Assembly (NCBI GenBank): GCA_026119855.1
Contig: JAOWBW010000425.1
Coordinates: 1,054,001 to 1,118,000, forward strand
Source: Campanula takesimana
Taxonomy: Eukaryota; Streptophyta; Magnoliopsida; Asterales; Campanulaceae
Length of the DNA: 64,000 bases
Direction: 5' to 3'
Part shown: in pieces, positions 10,244 through 21,809 of the stretch
Layout of the letters: each line of letters starts with the position of its first letter
How positions within the stretch are numbered: position 1 is the stretch's first letter
Notes under the pieces: generated by a model
Database searches by the model: none
The model's input: only the letters and a program-made list of their open reading frames with translations
Told to the model about the DNA's origin: nothing
Position numbers and translations under genes: made by a program

Positions 10244-13200
10244 ATGACTACTCCTATACACGCGGCCTTTACGGTTGGGAATATTAAGAACTTTATTCCC
10301 GTCACTCTCGAACCCGAAAGTGGCAAATATGTTTCTTGGGCGGAGCTTTTTCGCATCCATTGCGAAGTTTTTCTTGTGCTTGATCACATCGTTCCTCCGA
10401 CGACCGACGAGAAGGGTAAAGCGGCGGAGCGAACTGCCGCAGAGGAAGATCTATGGCGGCGGCTGGACAAACTCGTTCTTCAGTGGATCTTTGGGACGAT
10501 CTCCCCTGATCTCTTACAGACTGTTCTTGAGCCCGGCTCAACTGCTATGCAAACATGGAACCGATTGGCTGGGATTTTTCTCGATAACAAGCACTCCCGT
10601 ACTGTCCAACTTGAGAATCAATTCTCTCAAGTCCTATTGGATAATTTCTCTTCGATTTCTGACTATTGTAAGGAACTCAAGACCCTTGCTGATCAATTGG
10701 CGAATGTTGATGCCCCTGTCTCCAACAATCGAATGGTCCTCCAGATGATTGCCGGCTTGAATGACAATTATGATGGTGTTGCAACTATTATTCAGCAGAG
10801 TAATCCACTACCGACTTTTTATGAAGCCCGCTCCAGGTTGATTATGGAAGAGTCTCGTAAGGCGAAGCAAGCTAGTGTGACTGCCATGGCATCCCCATCC
10901 GCCATGGTGGCATCGACAGGAATTTTTGATGAGAACCGACATCCGCAGGCAGGTGGTGGCCAATCTTCGGGTCATAGGGCACAGAACAGTGGTGGTCGTG
11001 GCAATGGTAACAATGGTCGCCGGAACAGTAATCAAGGGAATCATCAGGGGAACCGCTACAACAACAATCGTCGGAGTCAAGATGGGGGTAACAGGTCTCA
11101 AGGTCGTGGCCGTGGGAATTCACAGTCTGGAAACTATAGGCAGTCTCAGGGATACCAGACCGGCCCATGGTGGCCTTCTTCAGCAGGTTCTCCACAAGGT
11201 TGGACTCCTCCTCAATGGGCTGCCCCACCTTGCCCATATCCAACCACTTCATGGGCCCGTCCACCCTCCAGCCCAAATGGCATTTTGGGTCAGAAACCAG
11301 TCCAGGCCTATTCAAGTTTGGGTCCAACAGATTATTCCAGCACTGGATCTACTTCTTCTCAGTATATGCCTACGGATATTGAAGCGGCCATGCATACTAT
11401 GTCTCTCAATGTGCCCGACAGCAATGCTTATATGGACACCGGTGCCACTTCACATATGACGGGGTCGTCAGGTAATCTCTCGTCTTATTTTAATTTAAGC
11501 AACTGTCAAAAATCCATTATTGTTGGTGATGGTTCTTTAGTTCCTATTGCTGGGTACGGACAAGCCACTTTACCCCCTCCCCATCCTCCCCTAAAATTAT
11601 CTAATGTTCTTCATGCCCCTAAATTAGTAAAAAATCTTGTTTCTGTTCGTCGTTTCACTACCGATAATAATGTTAGTGTTGAATTTGATCCCCTTGGTTT
11701 CTCTGTGAAGGATATTCGAACGGGGGTACCTCTCATGAGATGTGATAGCACTGGCGATCTTTATCCCATCACCACCACTCCTCCGTCAACTTTTTCTGCT
11801 ATTGGTCCCCGTTTATGGCATAATCGCTTAGGTCATCCTGGAGCACCTATTTTTCGTTCCGTTTGCATTAATAATTTTATTCCTTGTAAGACATCAAAGT
11901 TTGATGGTTTTTGTGATTCTTGTGTTCTTGGGAAACATGTTAAGTTGCAATTTTTTCCGTCCACCTCTACTACTCTTTTACCATTTGATATTGTGCATAG
12001 TGACTTATGGACGTCCCCAATCCCTAGTACTTCGGGTCACAAATATTATCTCTTCTTTTTGGATGACTTTACGAATTTTTTGTGGACTTTTCCTATTGGA
12101 AAGAAATCTGACGTTCCGTCACTATTTCTCGCTTTTAGTAAATTTATTTCCACTCAATTTGAACGTCCAATTAAATGTTTTCAATGTGATAATGGGAGGG
12201 AGTTTGACAATGATCAATTTAAGTCCTTTTTTCGAGAAAATGGTATTTCATTCCGTTTTTCTTGCCCATACACTTCTTCCCAAAATGGCAAGGCTGAACG
12301 AAAAATCCGAACTATCAATAATTTAGTTCGCACCCTTCTGTCTCATGCTTCCTTACCATTTTCTTTTTGGCATCATGCTTTGGCTATGGCCACATACCTC
12401 CTCAACATCCTCCCCAATAAAGGTCTCATGAATCAATCTCCCACACAATGTCTATATCTCCGAGATCCATCATTTGCTCAATTACGGGTTTTTGGGTGCC
12501 TATGTTTTCCTCTCCTTCCGTCCACTACCATACACAAACTTCAACCCCGCTCCACGCCATGTGTTTTCCTGGGGTACCCCCAAAATCATAGAGGATTTAA
12601 GTGTTATGATCTCTCCACCCGTAAGATTCTTATCTCTAGGCATGTGGTTTTCAATGAGCACTCTTTCCCATTTGCAACACAAACAACACCATCCACTGGT
12701 TCCCAATCTTCTTCTCCTCCCACATCGGACCAGCCCTTCCCTCACTTATTTTTTCCTCTTAGCCCGACAGTCCCGGCTCCTACAGCAGGCCTTCATCCCA
12801 CTCGGCCCAATACCTCTCTTCCTGGGACCCCACTGGCCCAGGCGCAAAGCCCCTCACCTTCGGCCTCTCAGCAATCTATCCGGACACTCTCTACTGGGCC
12901 TGCTTCTCCGTCTGGCCCATCTTCCTTAAACTCTCCTCCTAGTCCATCTCGTATCACTCCCTCTGGGCCTTCTTCCCAGCCCAACTCTCCTCAGTCTAGC
13001 ACACCCTTAGGCCCTGCCCATCTTTCTCCTCCACATATACAACGCACCATGACTACTCGTAGCATGAGTGGTATTGTCAAGCCTAAGCATACTTTTAATT
13101 TATATTCTTCCTCCTCCCCCTCTCCAATTCCTTCCAATCCTAAATTGGCTTTATCCGACCCCAATTGGAAAGCAGCTATGGATGATGAATATGATGCTTT

Positions 13201-14671
13201 AATTAAAAATAAGACGTGGGTTCTTGTACCCCGTCCCCCTAATGTGAATATTATTCGTTGTATGTGGATATTTTCTCATAAAAAACGGTCTGATGGTTCT
13301 TTTGAGCGGCATAAGGCCCGTCTTGTAGGTGATGGCAGGTCACAACAGGTGGGAGTTGATTGTGCAGATACCTTTAGCCCGGTTGTCAAACCCGCTACTA
13401 TCCGCACTGTTCTTAGCATTGCTCTCGCGAATTCCTGGTCTATCCATCAGTTGGATGTCAAAAATGCGTTTCTCCATGGTGAGTTACAGGAGACAGTTTT
13501 TATGCACCAACCTATAGGTTTTCGCGACTCTCAGTTTCCGGATCATATCTGCTTGCTCAAGAAATCACTTTATGGCCTAAAACAGGCTCCCCGTGCCTGG
13601 TATAAACGTTTTGCTGATTTTGTCTTCTCTATGGGTTTTCATCACAGCCGTTCTGATCACTCCCTGTTTGTGTATAACTCCGGTCCTCACACTGCCTATC
13701 TGCTATTATATGTGGATGATATCATACTTGTGTCTTCTTCTGACCAACTTCGCAGGCATATCATCTCCACTCTTGCATCTGAATTTGCGATGAAGGACCT
13801 TGGACAATTACATTATTTTCTTGGCATTGCTGTGACTCATTCTGAGGACGGGTTATTCTTAAGTCAGCGCACATATGCCGAAGAACTTCTAGAACGGGCA
13901 GGGATGACATCTTGTAAGCCGTCTCACACTCCGGTTGACACTAAGTCCAAGATGAACAATTCGGGTCCGGTTTATGATAACCCGACATACTATCGCAGTC
14001 TAGCTGGAGCACTGCAATATTTGACATTCACCCGTCCCGACATTAGTTACGCTGTTCAGCAAATCTGCCTTCATATGCATGATCCGCGAGTTGACCACAT
14101 GGCTGCTCTTAAACGGATATTGAGGTATCTTCGTGGCACTATTGCTCTTGGCCTCCATCTCTCCAAGTCCTCCTGCACTTCCCTCACAGCTTACACGGAC
14201 GCCGATTGGGGGGGCTGTCCGGTTACTCGCCGATCTACCTCCGGATATTGTGTTTTCCTTGGTGATAATTTAATCTCTTGGTCTTCTAAACGACAACCTA
14301 CCTTATCTCGATCTAGTGCCGAAGCCGAATATCGCGGCGTTGCCAACGTCGTGGCCGAGTCCTGTTGGCTTCGGAACCTCCTCCTTGAGCTTCGACTGCC
14401 TCTTTCCAAGGCCACTGTGGTGTATTGTGATAACATCAGTGCGATCTATTTATCAGGCAATCCGGTTCAACACCAACGAACAAAACATATTGAGCTCGAT
14501 ATATTGTTTGTTCGTGAAAAGGTTGAGAAAGGCCAAGTTCGTGTACTTCATGTCCCGTCTCGTTATCAGATTGCTGACATCTTTACCAAAGGTCTTCCGC
14601 GCGTACTTTTCGATGATTTTCGGGACAGTCTAAGCGTACGTTCTCCTCCCGCTTTGACTGCGGGGGTATGA
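10244..14671 (+). CDS. Copia gag-pol polyprotein (Ale/Retrofit type)
   Basis: A 1475-codon uninterrupted frame. Gag (UBN2-type) occupies about residues 1-200, followed by a Gly/Asn/Arg-rich and Pro-rich linker without a CCHC knuckle. The protease motif DTGATSHM is near residue 398. The integrase has HHCC from about 525 (HNRLGH ... CDSCVLGKH) and a catalytic triad at about D586, D648 and E684. Reverse transcriptase carries YVDDIIL at about 1155, and RNase H carries TDADWGG at about 1316 and SRSSAEAEYR downstream. Length and domain order match a full Copia polyprotein. The start ATG lies 94 bp after the 5' LTR. The stop codon TGA is formed by the first three bases of the 3' LTR (14669-14671), so there is no 3' untranslated gap. 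Confidence 0.96.
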   Translation: MTTPIHAAFTVGNIKNFIPVTLEPESGKYVSWAELFRIHCEVFLVLDHIVPPTTDEKGKAAERTAAEEDLWRRLDKLVLQWIFGTISPDLLQTVLEPGSTAMQTWNRLAGIFLDNKHSRTVQLENQFSQVLLDNFSSISDYCKELKTLADQLANVDAPVSNNRMVLQMIAGLNDNYDGVATIIQQSNPLPTFYEARSRLIMEESRKAKQASVTAMASPSAMVASTGIFDENRHPQAGGGQSSGHRAQNSGGRGNGNNGRRNSNQGNHQGNRYNNNRRSQDGGNRSQGRGRGNSQSGNYRQSQGYQTGPWWPSSAGSPQGWTPPQWAAPPCPYPTTSWARPPSSPNGILGQKPVQAYSSLGPTDYSSTGSTSSQYMPTDIEAAMHTMSLNVPDSNAYMDTGATSHMTGSSGNLSSYFNLSNCQKSIIVGDGSLVPIAGYGQATLPPPHPPLKLSNVLHAPKLVKNLVSVRRFTTDNNVSVEFDPLGFSVKDIRTGVPLMRCDSTGDLYPITTTPPSTFSAIGPRLWHNRLGHPGAPIFRSVCINNFIPCKTSKFDGFCDSCVLGKHVKLQFFPSTSTTLLPFDIVHSDLWTSPIPSTSGHKYYLFFLDDFTNFLWTFPIGKKSDVPSLFLAFSKFISTQFERPIKCFQCDNGREFDNDQFKSFFRENGISFRFSCPYTSSQNGKAERKIRTINNLVRTLLSHASLPFSFWHHALAMATYLLNILPNKGLMNQSPTQCLYLRDPSFAQLRVFGCLCFPLLPSTTIHKLQPRSTPCVFLGYPQNHRGFKCYDLSTRKILISRHVVFNEHSFPFATQTTPSTGSQSSSPPTSDQPFPHLFFPLSPTVPAPTAGLHPTRPNTSLPGTPLAQAQSPSPSASQQSIRTLSTGPASPSGPSSLNSPPSPSRITPSGPSSQPNSPQSSTPLGPAHLSPPHIQRTMTTRSMSGIVKPKHTFNLYSSSSPSPIPSNPKLALSDPNWKAAMDDEYDALIKNKTWVLVPRPPNVNIIRCMWIFSHKKRSDGSFERHKARLVGDGRSQQVGVDCADTFSPVVKPATIRTVLSIALANSWSIHQLDVKNAFLHGELQETVFMHQPIGFRDSQFPDHICLLKKSLYGLKQAPRAWYKRFADFVFSMGFHHSRSDHSLFVYNSGPHTAYLLLYVDDIILVSSSDQLRRHIISTLASEFAMKDLGQLHYFLGIAVTHSEDGLFLSQRTYAEELLERAGMTSCKPSHTPVDTKSKMNNSGPVYDNPTYYRSLAGALQYLTFTRPDISYAVQQICLHMHDPRVDHMAALKRILRYLRGTIALGLHLSKSSCTSLTAYTDADWGGCPVTRRSTSGYCVFLGDNLISWSSKRQPTLSRSSAEAEYRGVANVVAESCWLRNLLLELRLPLSKATVVYCDNISAIYLSGNPVQHQRTKHIELDILFVREKVEKGQVRVLHVPSRYQIADIFTKGLPRVLFDDFRDSLSVRSPPALTAGV

Positions 14672-14857
14672 TAGAGTATAGCAAGATATGTAGGATATTT
14701 TGAATATATATGGTGTGATTTGTATAGCACTAAAATAGGTAGTAAATAACTTATTTAGAGATAGAGATTATGATCAGATCCGAGAAAGGAGGATAGGGTT
14801 TTTGTATATAATCTTTGTATCACGCATAATGAAAGGTTACGGAATTATATTCCTTTA
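14669..14857 (+). repeat. 3' LTR of the Ale-type Copia element
   Basis: 189 bp, same as 9962-10150. It is preceded by a short G-run (CGGGGGTA) that would act as polypurine tract, and followed by the right target duplication GTTTA (14858-14862). Confidence 0.95.
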
Positions 14858-14862
14858 GTTTA

Positions 14863-15450
14863 GTCAAATACTACACTCGTCTCATGATCTTCTTGGCCAT
14901 CATCTATCCATTCATGTGAGGGCCACATTCTCATTCATGGATTTCTTTCATTATCTTTACTCCTTCTATTAGATCGAGTACAACATGTGCGTTCCCTGGC
15001 AATGACGCTTGTAGAGTCGATCTCCCCAAATAGAAACTGCCTAGCTCAGCGTCTTAGAGCTATCTCTCCCTTCTCGGTGCCTTCGGCAGGATACATATCA
15101 TTTTTATAGAAAGTTGTAAATGTCGATAAATCACATAGTTTCCAATTCTTTCTTTCTTGGCTCTATAGCACAACAGTAGGCAGGATGTTCCCTTTTTCCA
15201 ATCCAGTAGGGTTTGGTTGGTTTCCCATCAAATGACGCCATGGTGGCCAATGCGTCTGCAAATCTATTTCTGTCCCGAGACAAATAATGGAATGTCAGTT
15301 CCTCAAATTATACCACCATTTCCTCTAGACGGGCGTGATATTTCAGAAGACTAGGATTTTGAGTTCTCCAGTTTCGGGACACTTGATGGATAATCAAGGC
15401 TGAATCTCCGTAAACATTTAACTTCTTCCCATTTTTCCAAACACGGTTTA
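14863..15450 (-). pseudogene. Ty3/Gypsy pol fragment: RNase H and integrase zinc-finger region
   Basis: The minus strand reads KLNVYGDSALIIHQVSRNW, DRNRFADALATMASFDGKP and, nearer the Copia element, ECGPHMNG and AKKIMR, with stop codons. This is the RNase H domain followed by the integrase N-terminal region of the same Gypsy element as 9530-9961. The order RNase H (right) to integrase core (left) is right for one minus-strand element. Confidence 0.85.
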
Positions 15451-16006
15451 AGCCGAACCACTCCGACCTCTACCATTAATAATTTGGCTACAAAAATGTG
15501 ATCCATCGTCACCTTACATAATAGTGCTCCAACGTATTGGGTGTCCTAGTGATCATTCTCAAGAAGGGATGGGGTGAGAAGGGTCAAAACAATATGTAGA
15601 GTCGCTTTGTAATAATAACTTCAATGAATTTCCATGGTTCCAAACAAGTCCTTATCATGCGTGCTCTTTTAAGAGCAGTGACCTGTGGAATGTGCTAGTC
15701 TTTGAAATGGTGGCCCTTCAAAGCTTTTGCACCATTCCTTGGGATTGTATGACATATACTCTATTGCTTAATAATAGTGCAAATTTAAGCTTTAATGAAA
15801 TTTCAAATTATGTTCTATTATTATGAGGTAACTCTATCTTTCATTTCAAAATTGGTGCAATAAATAGAGTTGCATTATTTCATTTCTATTTTGTGTTTTT
15901 TTTTTATATATATAAAAGAAATTTACCATGTGAAATGTATACTAACTCAATATCATTTGTATATATGAATTAATAATGTGTATTTTAAAACAAAAAAGTT
16001 AAACAG
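15451..16006. other. Intergenic, possible Gypsy remnants
   Basis: No gene is seen. The first part may be further decayed Gypsy sequence; the rest is AT-rich with a (TA)n stretch near 15905-15915. Confidence 0.4.
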
Positions 16007-16480
16007 TGAAAGAGACAATTATCCCACATCTCCTAAAGAGAGAAATATGGACTGGTAAGTTACTCCCCTTAGCACTAATTGGTTTTAAGGTGGAACCCCC
16101 AACACAGTTCATTGCCGGTCCAGTCCAGCCCATGCTCACACTTGAACTCCATACTTCTTACCCCATCTCTAAAATCTAAGATAGTATCAAAGTCACCGAT
16201 TTATGGTGGCCTGATAACTTCCGCTGCTTATACATGGGCCCTCCGTAAACTCTTCTACAAGGCCCCTTACAAGTGCAAGGCCCAACGGCCCACGTTTCTC
16301 CGCACATCCTAATTGATAAGTCCACGTTGTAAGCCTTGGCAAAGCCCGGCTATACGTGAGAGGGCATGTTAGAGACAATTATCACACATCTACTAAAGAG
16401 ATAAATATGGACCGGTATATAAACTTGAGAAGTTATTCATCTTAGCACCAATTGGTTGTTGTTGTATATATGACTCTATT
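16007..16480 (+). mobile_element. TRIM-like short LTR element
   Basis: Two diverged direct repeats of about 100 bp share GAGACAATTATC, ACACATCT or CCACATCT, AAATATGGAC and TTAGCAC-AATTGGTT: about 16007-16104 (ends CCCCCAACA) and from 16367 (starts TGTTAGAGAC). The 260-bp interior ends with GAGAGGGCA directly before the second copy, like a polypurine tract. No coding capacity. The ends of the right copy are unclear. Confidence 0.65.
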
Positions 16481-17594
16481 GTGGGTAAGGAATCAGTAGG
16501 TTAGGTGACACGCCCCAAGTCCCGGGATTCCCTAATAGAACCTCGAACCTGGTGCGCGTAACTAACAAGAAACAAGAAACTAATGGGAAACAGGAACAAT
16601 ACCTGTTAAAAACAAAACTGACATGATATATATACTCAAGAGTAGGGAGCTAAGATAGCTCACACCAGTTCTAGACCAAGAAAATTTAAACCAAAATGGT
16701 TACATACAGCGGAAGACATGCCTAGCAAATAAGCTGGCATCAAGAACTGTCCAGGGACAACAAATACTACCCCAATACAAGCCCAGAGTTTATTAACTTA
16801 TACAAGATCGTCCTTACCAAAATATAAAAGGACACTAACTTCAAACAAGAATATCCTGCTGAGTAAGTTCCCAGCTAAGTCGAGCCTCACTGCGTACTAT
16901 CCCCTGCTTTCCTGGGGGGGGGGAAACAATTAAACAAATAAAGGGTGAGATAAATCTCAGTAAGCTATTAACATGCAACTATATGTCATGTTATCATGCA
17001 ATACAAGTAGATACTCAAGTAATCATATATCAAGTATCATCAAGTAACAAGTATAGGAGAGGCTAAGCCAACCCAACAAGTAATCAAGCTCAAGAAATGA
17101 TCAGGTAACAAGTAGTCAAGTAGTGCGAGAGGCTAGACCAACTCACCAAGATGCACATAGGCCTATCACGCATTGTACCTGAATCCTTCCTTATTCCTCC
17201 CAAGAATACCATTTGTTGTCGATGCTTTTCTAGCTGAGGACAACCAAGAACAAGAACAAGAACTGCTGTGCAGTATATAAGAAGACCTGGTAACCAGTGT
17301 CATCCACAAGAACAAGATCCACGTGGTGAACAAGACAGGAGTTAGAATTCACTTAGGTCAGGCTTATTGCTCCAACCAAGGAAGCTATGCCCTTACTATG
17401 GCCGGTAGTAAGGGGTCAGGCGGAAATACATAGGGACCCGATTGTCACTTAAACCCCAGCTCTCGCGACAAGCGTGAACCTATATATTTTCGAACAAGCA
17501 AGGAGAACCAGCTGTACTCACACAAGAATGCACAAGTAGATGTTTACTTGAACTACGAGAACAGAACTCAGTCCCTTATTAGTGGACTATTCTT

Positions 17595-17708
17595 TATGCA
17601 CCATGTAATCATGTATCATGTGCTCACGAGAATATGCACCATGTAATTATGTATCATGTGCTCACGAGAATATGCACCATGTAATTATGTATCATGTGCT
17701 CACGAGAA
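17595..17708. repeat. Three tandem copies of a 38-bp unit
   Basis: The unit starts TATGCACCATGTAAT and ends CTCACGAGAA; copies begin at 17595, 17633 and 17671. Copies 2 and 3 are nearly identical. It lies inside the solo LTR. Confidence 0.92.
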
Positions 17709-18551
17709 TACAAGTACACGTACGCAATTATTGCGAATACAAACCAAGATAACAATGGCACATAAGGTGTCCACGTAACACGATCAATCCAAGTAAGAGT
17801 CCATTTATAACAGACTTCAGTCAAGTAGTAGGGTATATCACTTTGTCACATGCCAAGTTTGCACGTACATATTCATATCACGTTTAACACATTAAAGTGT
17901 CTATCGCGATACCCTTACTATCAAATAGAGCCCAATACCTTAAACTCTAAACACGTAGTAGAATAGGTCACATCATACCTAATCACAGTCATATCTCACG
18001 TATATGTATCGTTAATAATCGAATACATTTTCTAACTCATATTGTGTTCTGTAGTTACTCTTATTAACTTAAATCGTAGTATTCACGATTATATGAATTA
18101 TCTTCATATTACACTAGTCCCTATTTTCTTTAGGAACCCATTTCAAGACAAGATATCTTCTTTATATTTCATATACTTTATTGAGTATATACACGATTAA
18201 AAACTAAATCATTTACACTTTAGTGCTTATTTATAGCACTTCCAATATACACGTATCAAGTTCAAGTATGTAGTAGAGTTAATCATTCTCTATCTAGTTC
18301 CATAACCCAATTCTTTGGTTATTCATACCATGTACCAATCAATCAAGAAGCCACCTTCTATCAAGTAAATATATGCAAGATTCGCATATACACATCAAGA
18401 CTCTTTCAAGTTTATTACCATACACCTATATTGGTGTCAAGGCACGTACAAGATTTTATAATCTTATATTCAAGTCTTAATCCAATTATTTGGATGTTCA
18501 AGTCATGTACGAGATTTTATTGTCTTATACTTCAAGTTACTGTCTCATCTT

Positions 18552-18608
18552 AAGACATTCAAGACATTCAGGACATTCAAGACATTCAAGACATTCAGGA
18601 CATTCAAT
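18552..18608. repeat. Decamer tandem repeat GACATTCAAG/GACATTCAGG
   Basis: About six near-perfect 10-bp copies inside the 3.9-kb solo LTR. Confidence 0.9.
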
Positions 18609-19387
18609 ACATATATAAGATCTTATCATCTTATATCCAAGTTCTCAATCCATTTCTTTGGATGATTAAACATGTACAAGAGTTAATTATCTTATACTTC
18701 AAGTTCAAGCTAGGAAGATGAATTATACATCTTTCACGAATTATTTTCCAATCCTTTTCTTAGGACATTCAAGCTCTAGACATTAGTTGGTGTCCCTAAG
18801 GTACACAAACATTGACTTCAAGACACATAAAAGAGTTATTACTCTTATATTCAAGTTATTATTTAATTATGATTCAAGTCCACATTTTATTTGTTCACAA
18901 ATGGATTATTTTTCAGTACTAGAGTGTTCTACAACACTTATCTAGGCCATCTAGGGTAGTACCCTAAACCTAGACCAAGAATACTTCGAGTTCAAATTAA
19001 GTAAATGAGCTATACTACTCATACTTACAAGTTCTTAATCCCCTACATAGGATATTCAATCTCAAGTCATTGTTTTAATGCCCCTAAGGTGCACAATCAT
19101 TGGCTTCAAGACAAGCATAACACATAAGTGCTTGTTCATAGCGCTTTCAAGACATATAAAAGAGTTATTACTCTTATACTTAAGTTCTCATTTGAGTTCT
19201 ATAAGTGTCCATGTACAAGACTAAGTTCTCATTTTAATTAAATGAGTATTCATGTTTAAGACCAAGTTCTGATGCCCCTAAGGTATCACAACACTTGCTA
19301 GGACATCTTATACAAAGGTTATATACCTTAACTAAAGTTACTTCCAACTTATACAAACTTTAAACAACATTTTGTTTTTCAGGTAAT

Positions 19388-19496
19388 TGTGCGGTCGCCC
19401 AAAATGGACTGTGCGGTCGCACACAAGCAGGTCAATTTCTTTGAAAAACCTTTCAGAAAGATGGGCGGTCGCCCAAGGTTTTTGTGCGGTCGCACA
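19388..19496. repeat. Cluster of GCGGTCGC near-palindromic words
   Basis: Four copies start at 19391, 19413, 19465 and 19486. Two are full GTGCGGTCGCAC (arms GTGCG and CGCAC, spacer GT). Spacing within the two pairs is 22 and 21 bp. It lies in the solo LTR. Confidence 0.85.
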
Positions 19497-20456
19497 AAGT
19501 ACCAAAATGCTAAATTTTTATTTCTTTCCCAGGTTAAGAAATTTCCCGTCCCAAGCGTAGGAGTAACTTTTATTAACTCTTAGGCAATACCCAAAACATT
19601 ATTTCAGGCTCAAATCATTTCTTTTACCGTCCCCTAAATAATAGGACAATTTCCTTTTATTCCAATTTAATATTTCACCGACCCCAAAAGTATAAGTACA
19701 ATTTTATTTTATACTAATATACCCATCTAGGGATACTTCCATTCATTTCCCCGTACCACAAATAATGGTACGATTTTTCTAATAATATTTAAATCAAGTT
19801 ACTATTTTACCGTCTCACGAATAGGAGTATAAATTTCTTATATATTTACAAACCCATTTAGCATGTCTCTGTACCAAGAAATACTCCCTTCGTCCCAATT
19901 TTACAAGTATCACAAAAATTACCCAAAACACAATTTTAACAAGAACAAGTAGCGGGAATAACATATATGCATGTTATTACAAGTAAGGGGGAGTCAATAA
20001 CTTACCTAGTCAAAAATCAAGTTGACCCAAATAAATTTCTGATCGGCCTGGAACGCTCTATTCAACGCCACGAATATTTATCCGGGACCGAAATCACGAA
20101 CAGAGAGATAATTAAGCTCGAGGAGTCGAGAATAGGGAGAATCCTAAACCTTCTTTATGAAACAGAGAGAAAGTACGAGAAGAAAGTTTGAGAATGCTTT
20201 CTCTGAGGAGAAAGCAACTTGATATACTTGCAAGTTTCCAACAATGACACCTAGGTCCCTCAAGTTCTAACTTTGACAAAAAGGCCCCTAAACTTTCAAC
20301 TTTGACATTTAACCACCTTAATTTTCTAAAGTAATTAAATAATTAACTCAAATAAAATAGCATATAAATATGCTAGTCAAGAATTTAACAAGCATGTCAA
20401 GAATTTAACAAATAAGTCAAATATTTAACGAGATTAAGGATGGGCGTTACATTAGG

Positions 20457-21804
20457 CACACCAAAAGATGTTATCTTTAAGGTATTTAATCCGTCCTACT
20501 ATGGTGTAATGGTTCTCAACGAATTTCACCTCCAGGATACAAAACTTACGCACTCTATTCAAAGGTAGACTCCCTTGAATAATTACGGAACAATAATATC
20601 GAAGCTTTAACTGTTTACTCGAAGGAAATAATTTTAGTAAAAGAAAGAAGACTCAGGATGTTTTTTCAATAAATGTTTTCAGATGAGGCTGTCCCTTTTT
20701 ATAGTGGCAGCCGAGGCAAACCGATACACTCCAAGTGGTACGTCTCAATGAACAGTCACACTCGTGACCACTCGGTGAGTCGCAACCGAACTTAAACATC
20801 CCACCCTTTACCGAAACCAGTCGGCTTAACACTAATTAATATTTAAATTAATTAATTCTTAATTTCATATATTTTTATATATATATATATATAAATATAT
20901 AATACTCAAAACTCAAAGCCATACTTGGTATTCTCCCATAATAATAATGGGAAACCCAAGTAAGCTACTAGGAACTCTTCAACTTAGTTATGATATAGTA
21001 AGTTTAGCTCCAAGATTTAGATAGGAATCCCATGTGGGATAAAAGAGACACAATGAAAAAAGAGAAAGATGACAACAAAACTTTTGTATAAAGGATAAAG
21101 AAGAAAGTTGCTTACAAACTCAATGTGAGAGAAGAGAAATTATATGTGAATACTACTACATATAACAATTTTAAGGTGGAAAAATATGATATTTTTAATG
21201 AGACGAAAAGAGTATTGATTTATTAACACGTACAACTGAATAAAACTAGTAAATAAAGAAGAGTTAAAAGGCAAAACATTTAGAGGAAAACACACCTCAA
21301 CTAGACCAAGTTCCTAGCTGGCCAGTGGTACTCTAAGTACTCTACAGTTTAAATTCAATTCATCGTCTAATTTTACAACAATATTTTAAATAACATTTAC
21401 ATTTACACATAAATTCTTATCTACCCTATTTTTGTGAGATTGAATTGTCAACCATACACAGCTCGTGCTTGGTTGTCATTATTATTAAAATGACTTAATT
21501 CATTAATAGTTAATTATTTAATTAATTTGCATTTTAATTAAGCAAACCCATCTCCAAAATTGGATCAACGTACGTAAACTTCTACCTCTATTAGGCTAGC
21601 ACAAATTATTTGTATATAACAAAATGGGCACAGAAAGAGAGGAAATACAAAAATTAATGAATGTCAAACTGTGATTAAATAATGGGTAAATATAAAGTCA
21701 TAAAAAAGTCTTACAAAATTTGGCTCACAAAATGATGTATCAAGACTTTATTGGTGCTTTTATAATTAGAGTGTGGCGGGTCCACAATCAATGCAACCAA
21801 TAAA
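20457..21804. other. Unassigned, possibly LTR-derived sequence
   Basis: No ORF of note. Read on the minus strand, 20650-20990 has features of a retroelement LTR, but I cannot set ends. A (TA)n tract lies at about 20871-20893. The remainder is AT-rich. Confidence 0.35.
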
Positions 21805-21809
21805 ATATC

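Larger units (their letters stand above)
9962..14857 (+). mobile_element. Complete Ale/Retrofit-lineage Copia retrotransposon
   Basis: 4896 bp with two 189-bp LTRs that look identical, a perfect 5-bp target duplication GTTTA, a primer-binding site directly after the 5' LTR (TGGTACCAGCAG at 10151, initiator-Met-like) and one intact gag-pol ORF. Short LTRs, a single ORF and no gag zinc knuckle fit the Ale (Retrofit/Hopscotch) lineage. Identical LTRs and an open frame suggest a very recent insertion that may still be competent. Confidence 0.95.
16506..20451. mobile_element. Giant solo LTR, 3946 bp
   Basis: Starts TGACACGCCCC and ends GGGCGTTACA (inverted ends TG...CA with a CGCCC extension), flanked by the 5-bp repeat TTAGG (16501-16505 and 20452-20456). 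No second LTR, primer-binding site or pol is seen, so it reads as a solo LTR left after recombination. The termini resemble Ty3/Gypsy chromovirus-type LTRs. The interior is AC-rich, with tandem repeats and a cluster of GCGGTCGC words. Confidence 0.75.

Noticed and set aside
19882..19910. MITE end ACTCCCTTCGTCCCAATTTT
   Set aside because: No inverted partner was found nearby; only a lone end.
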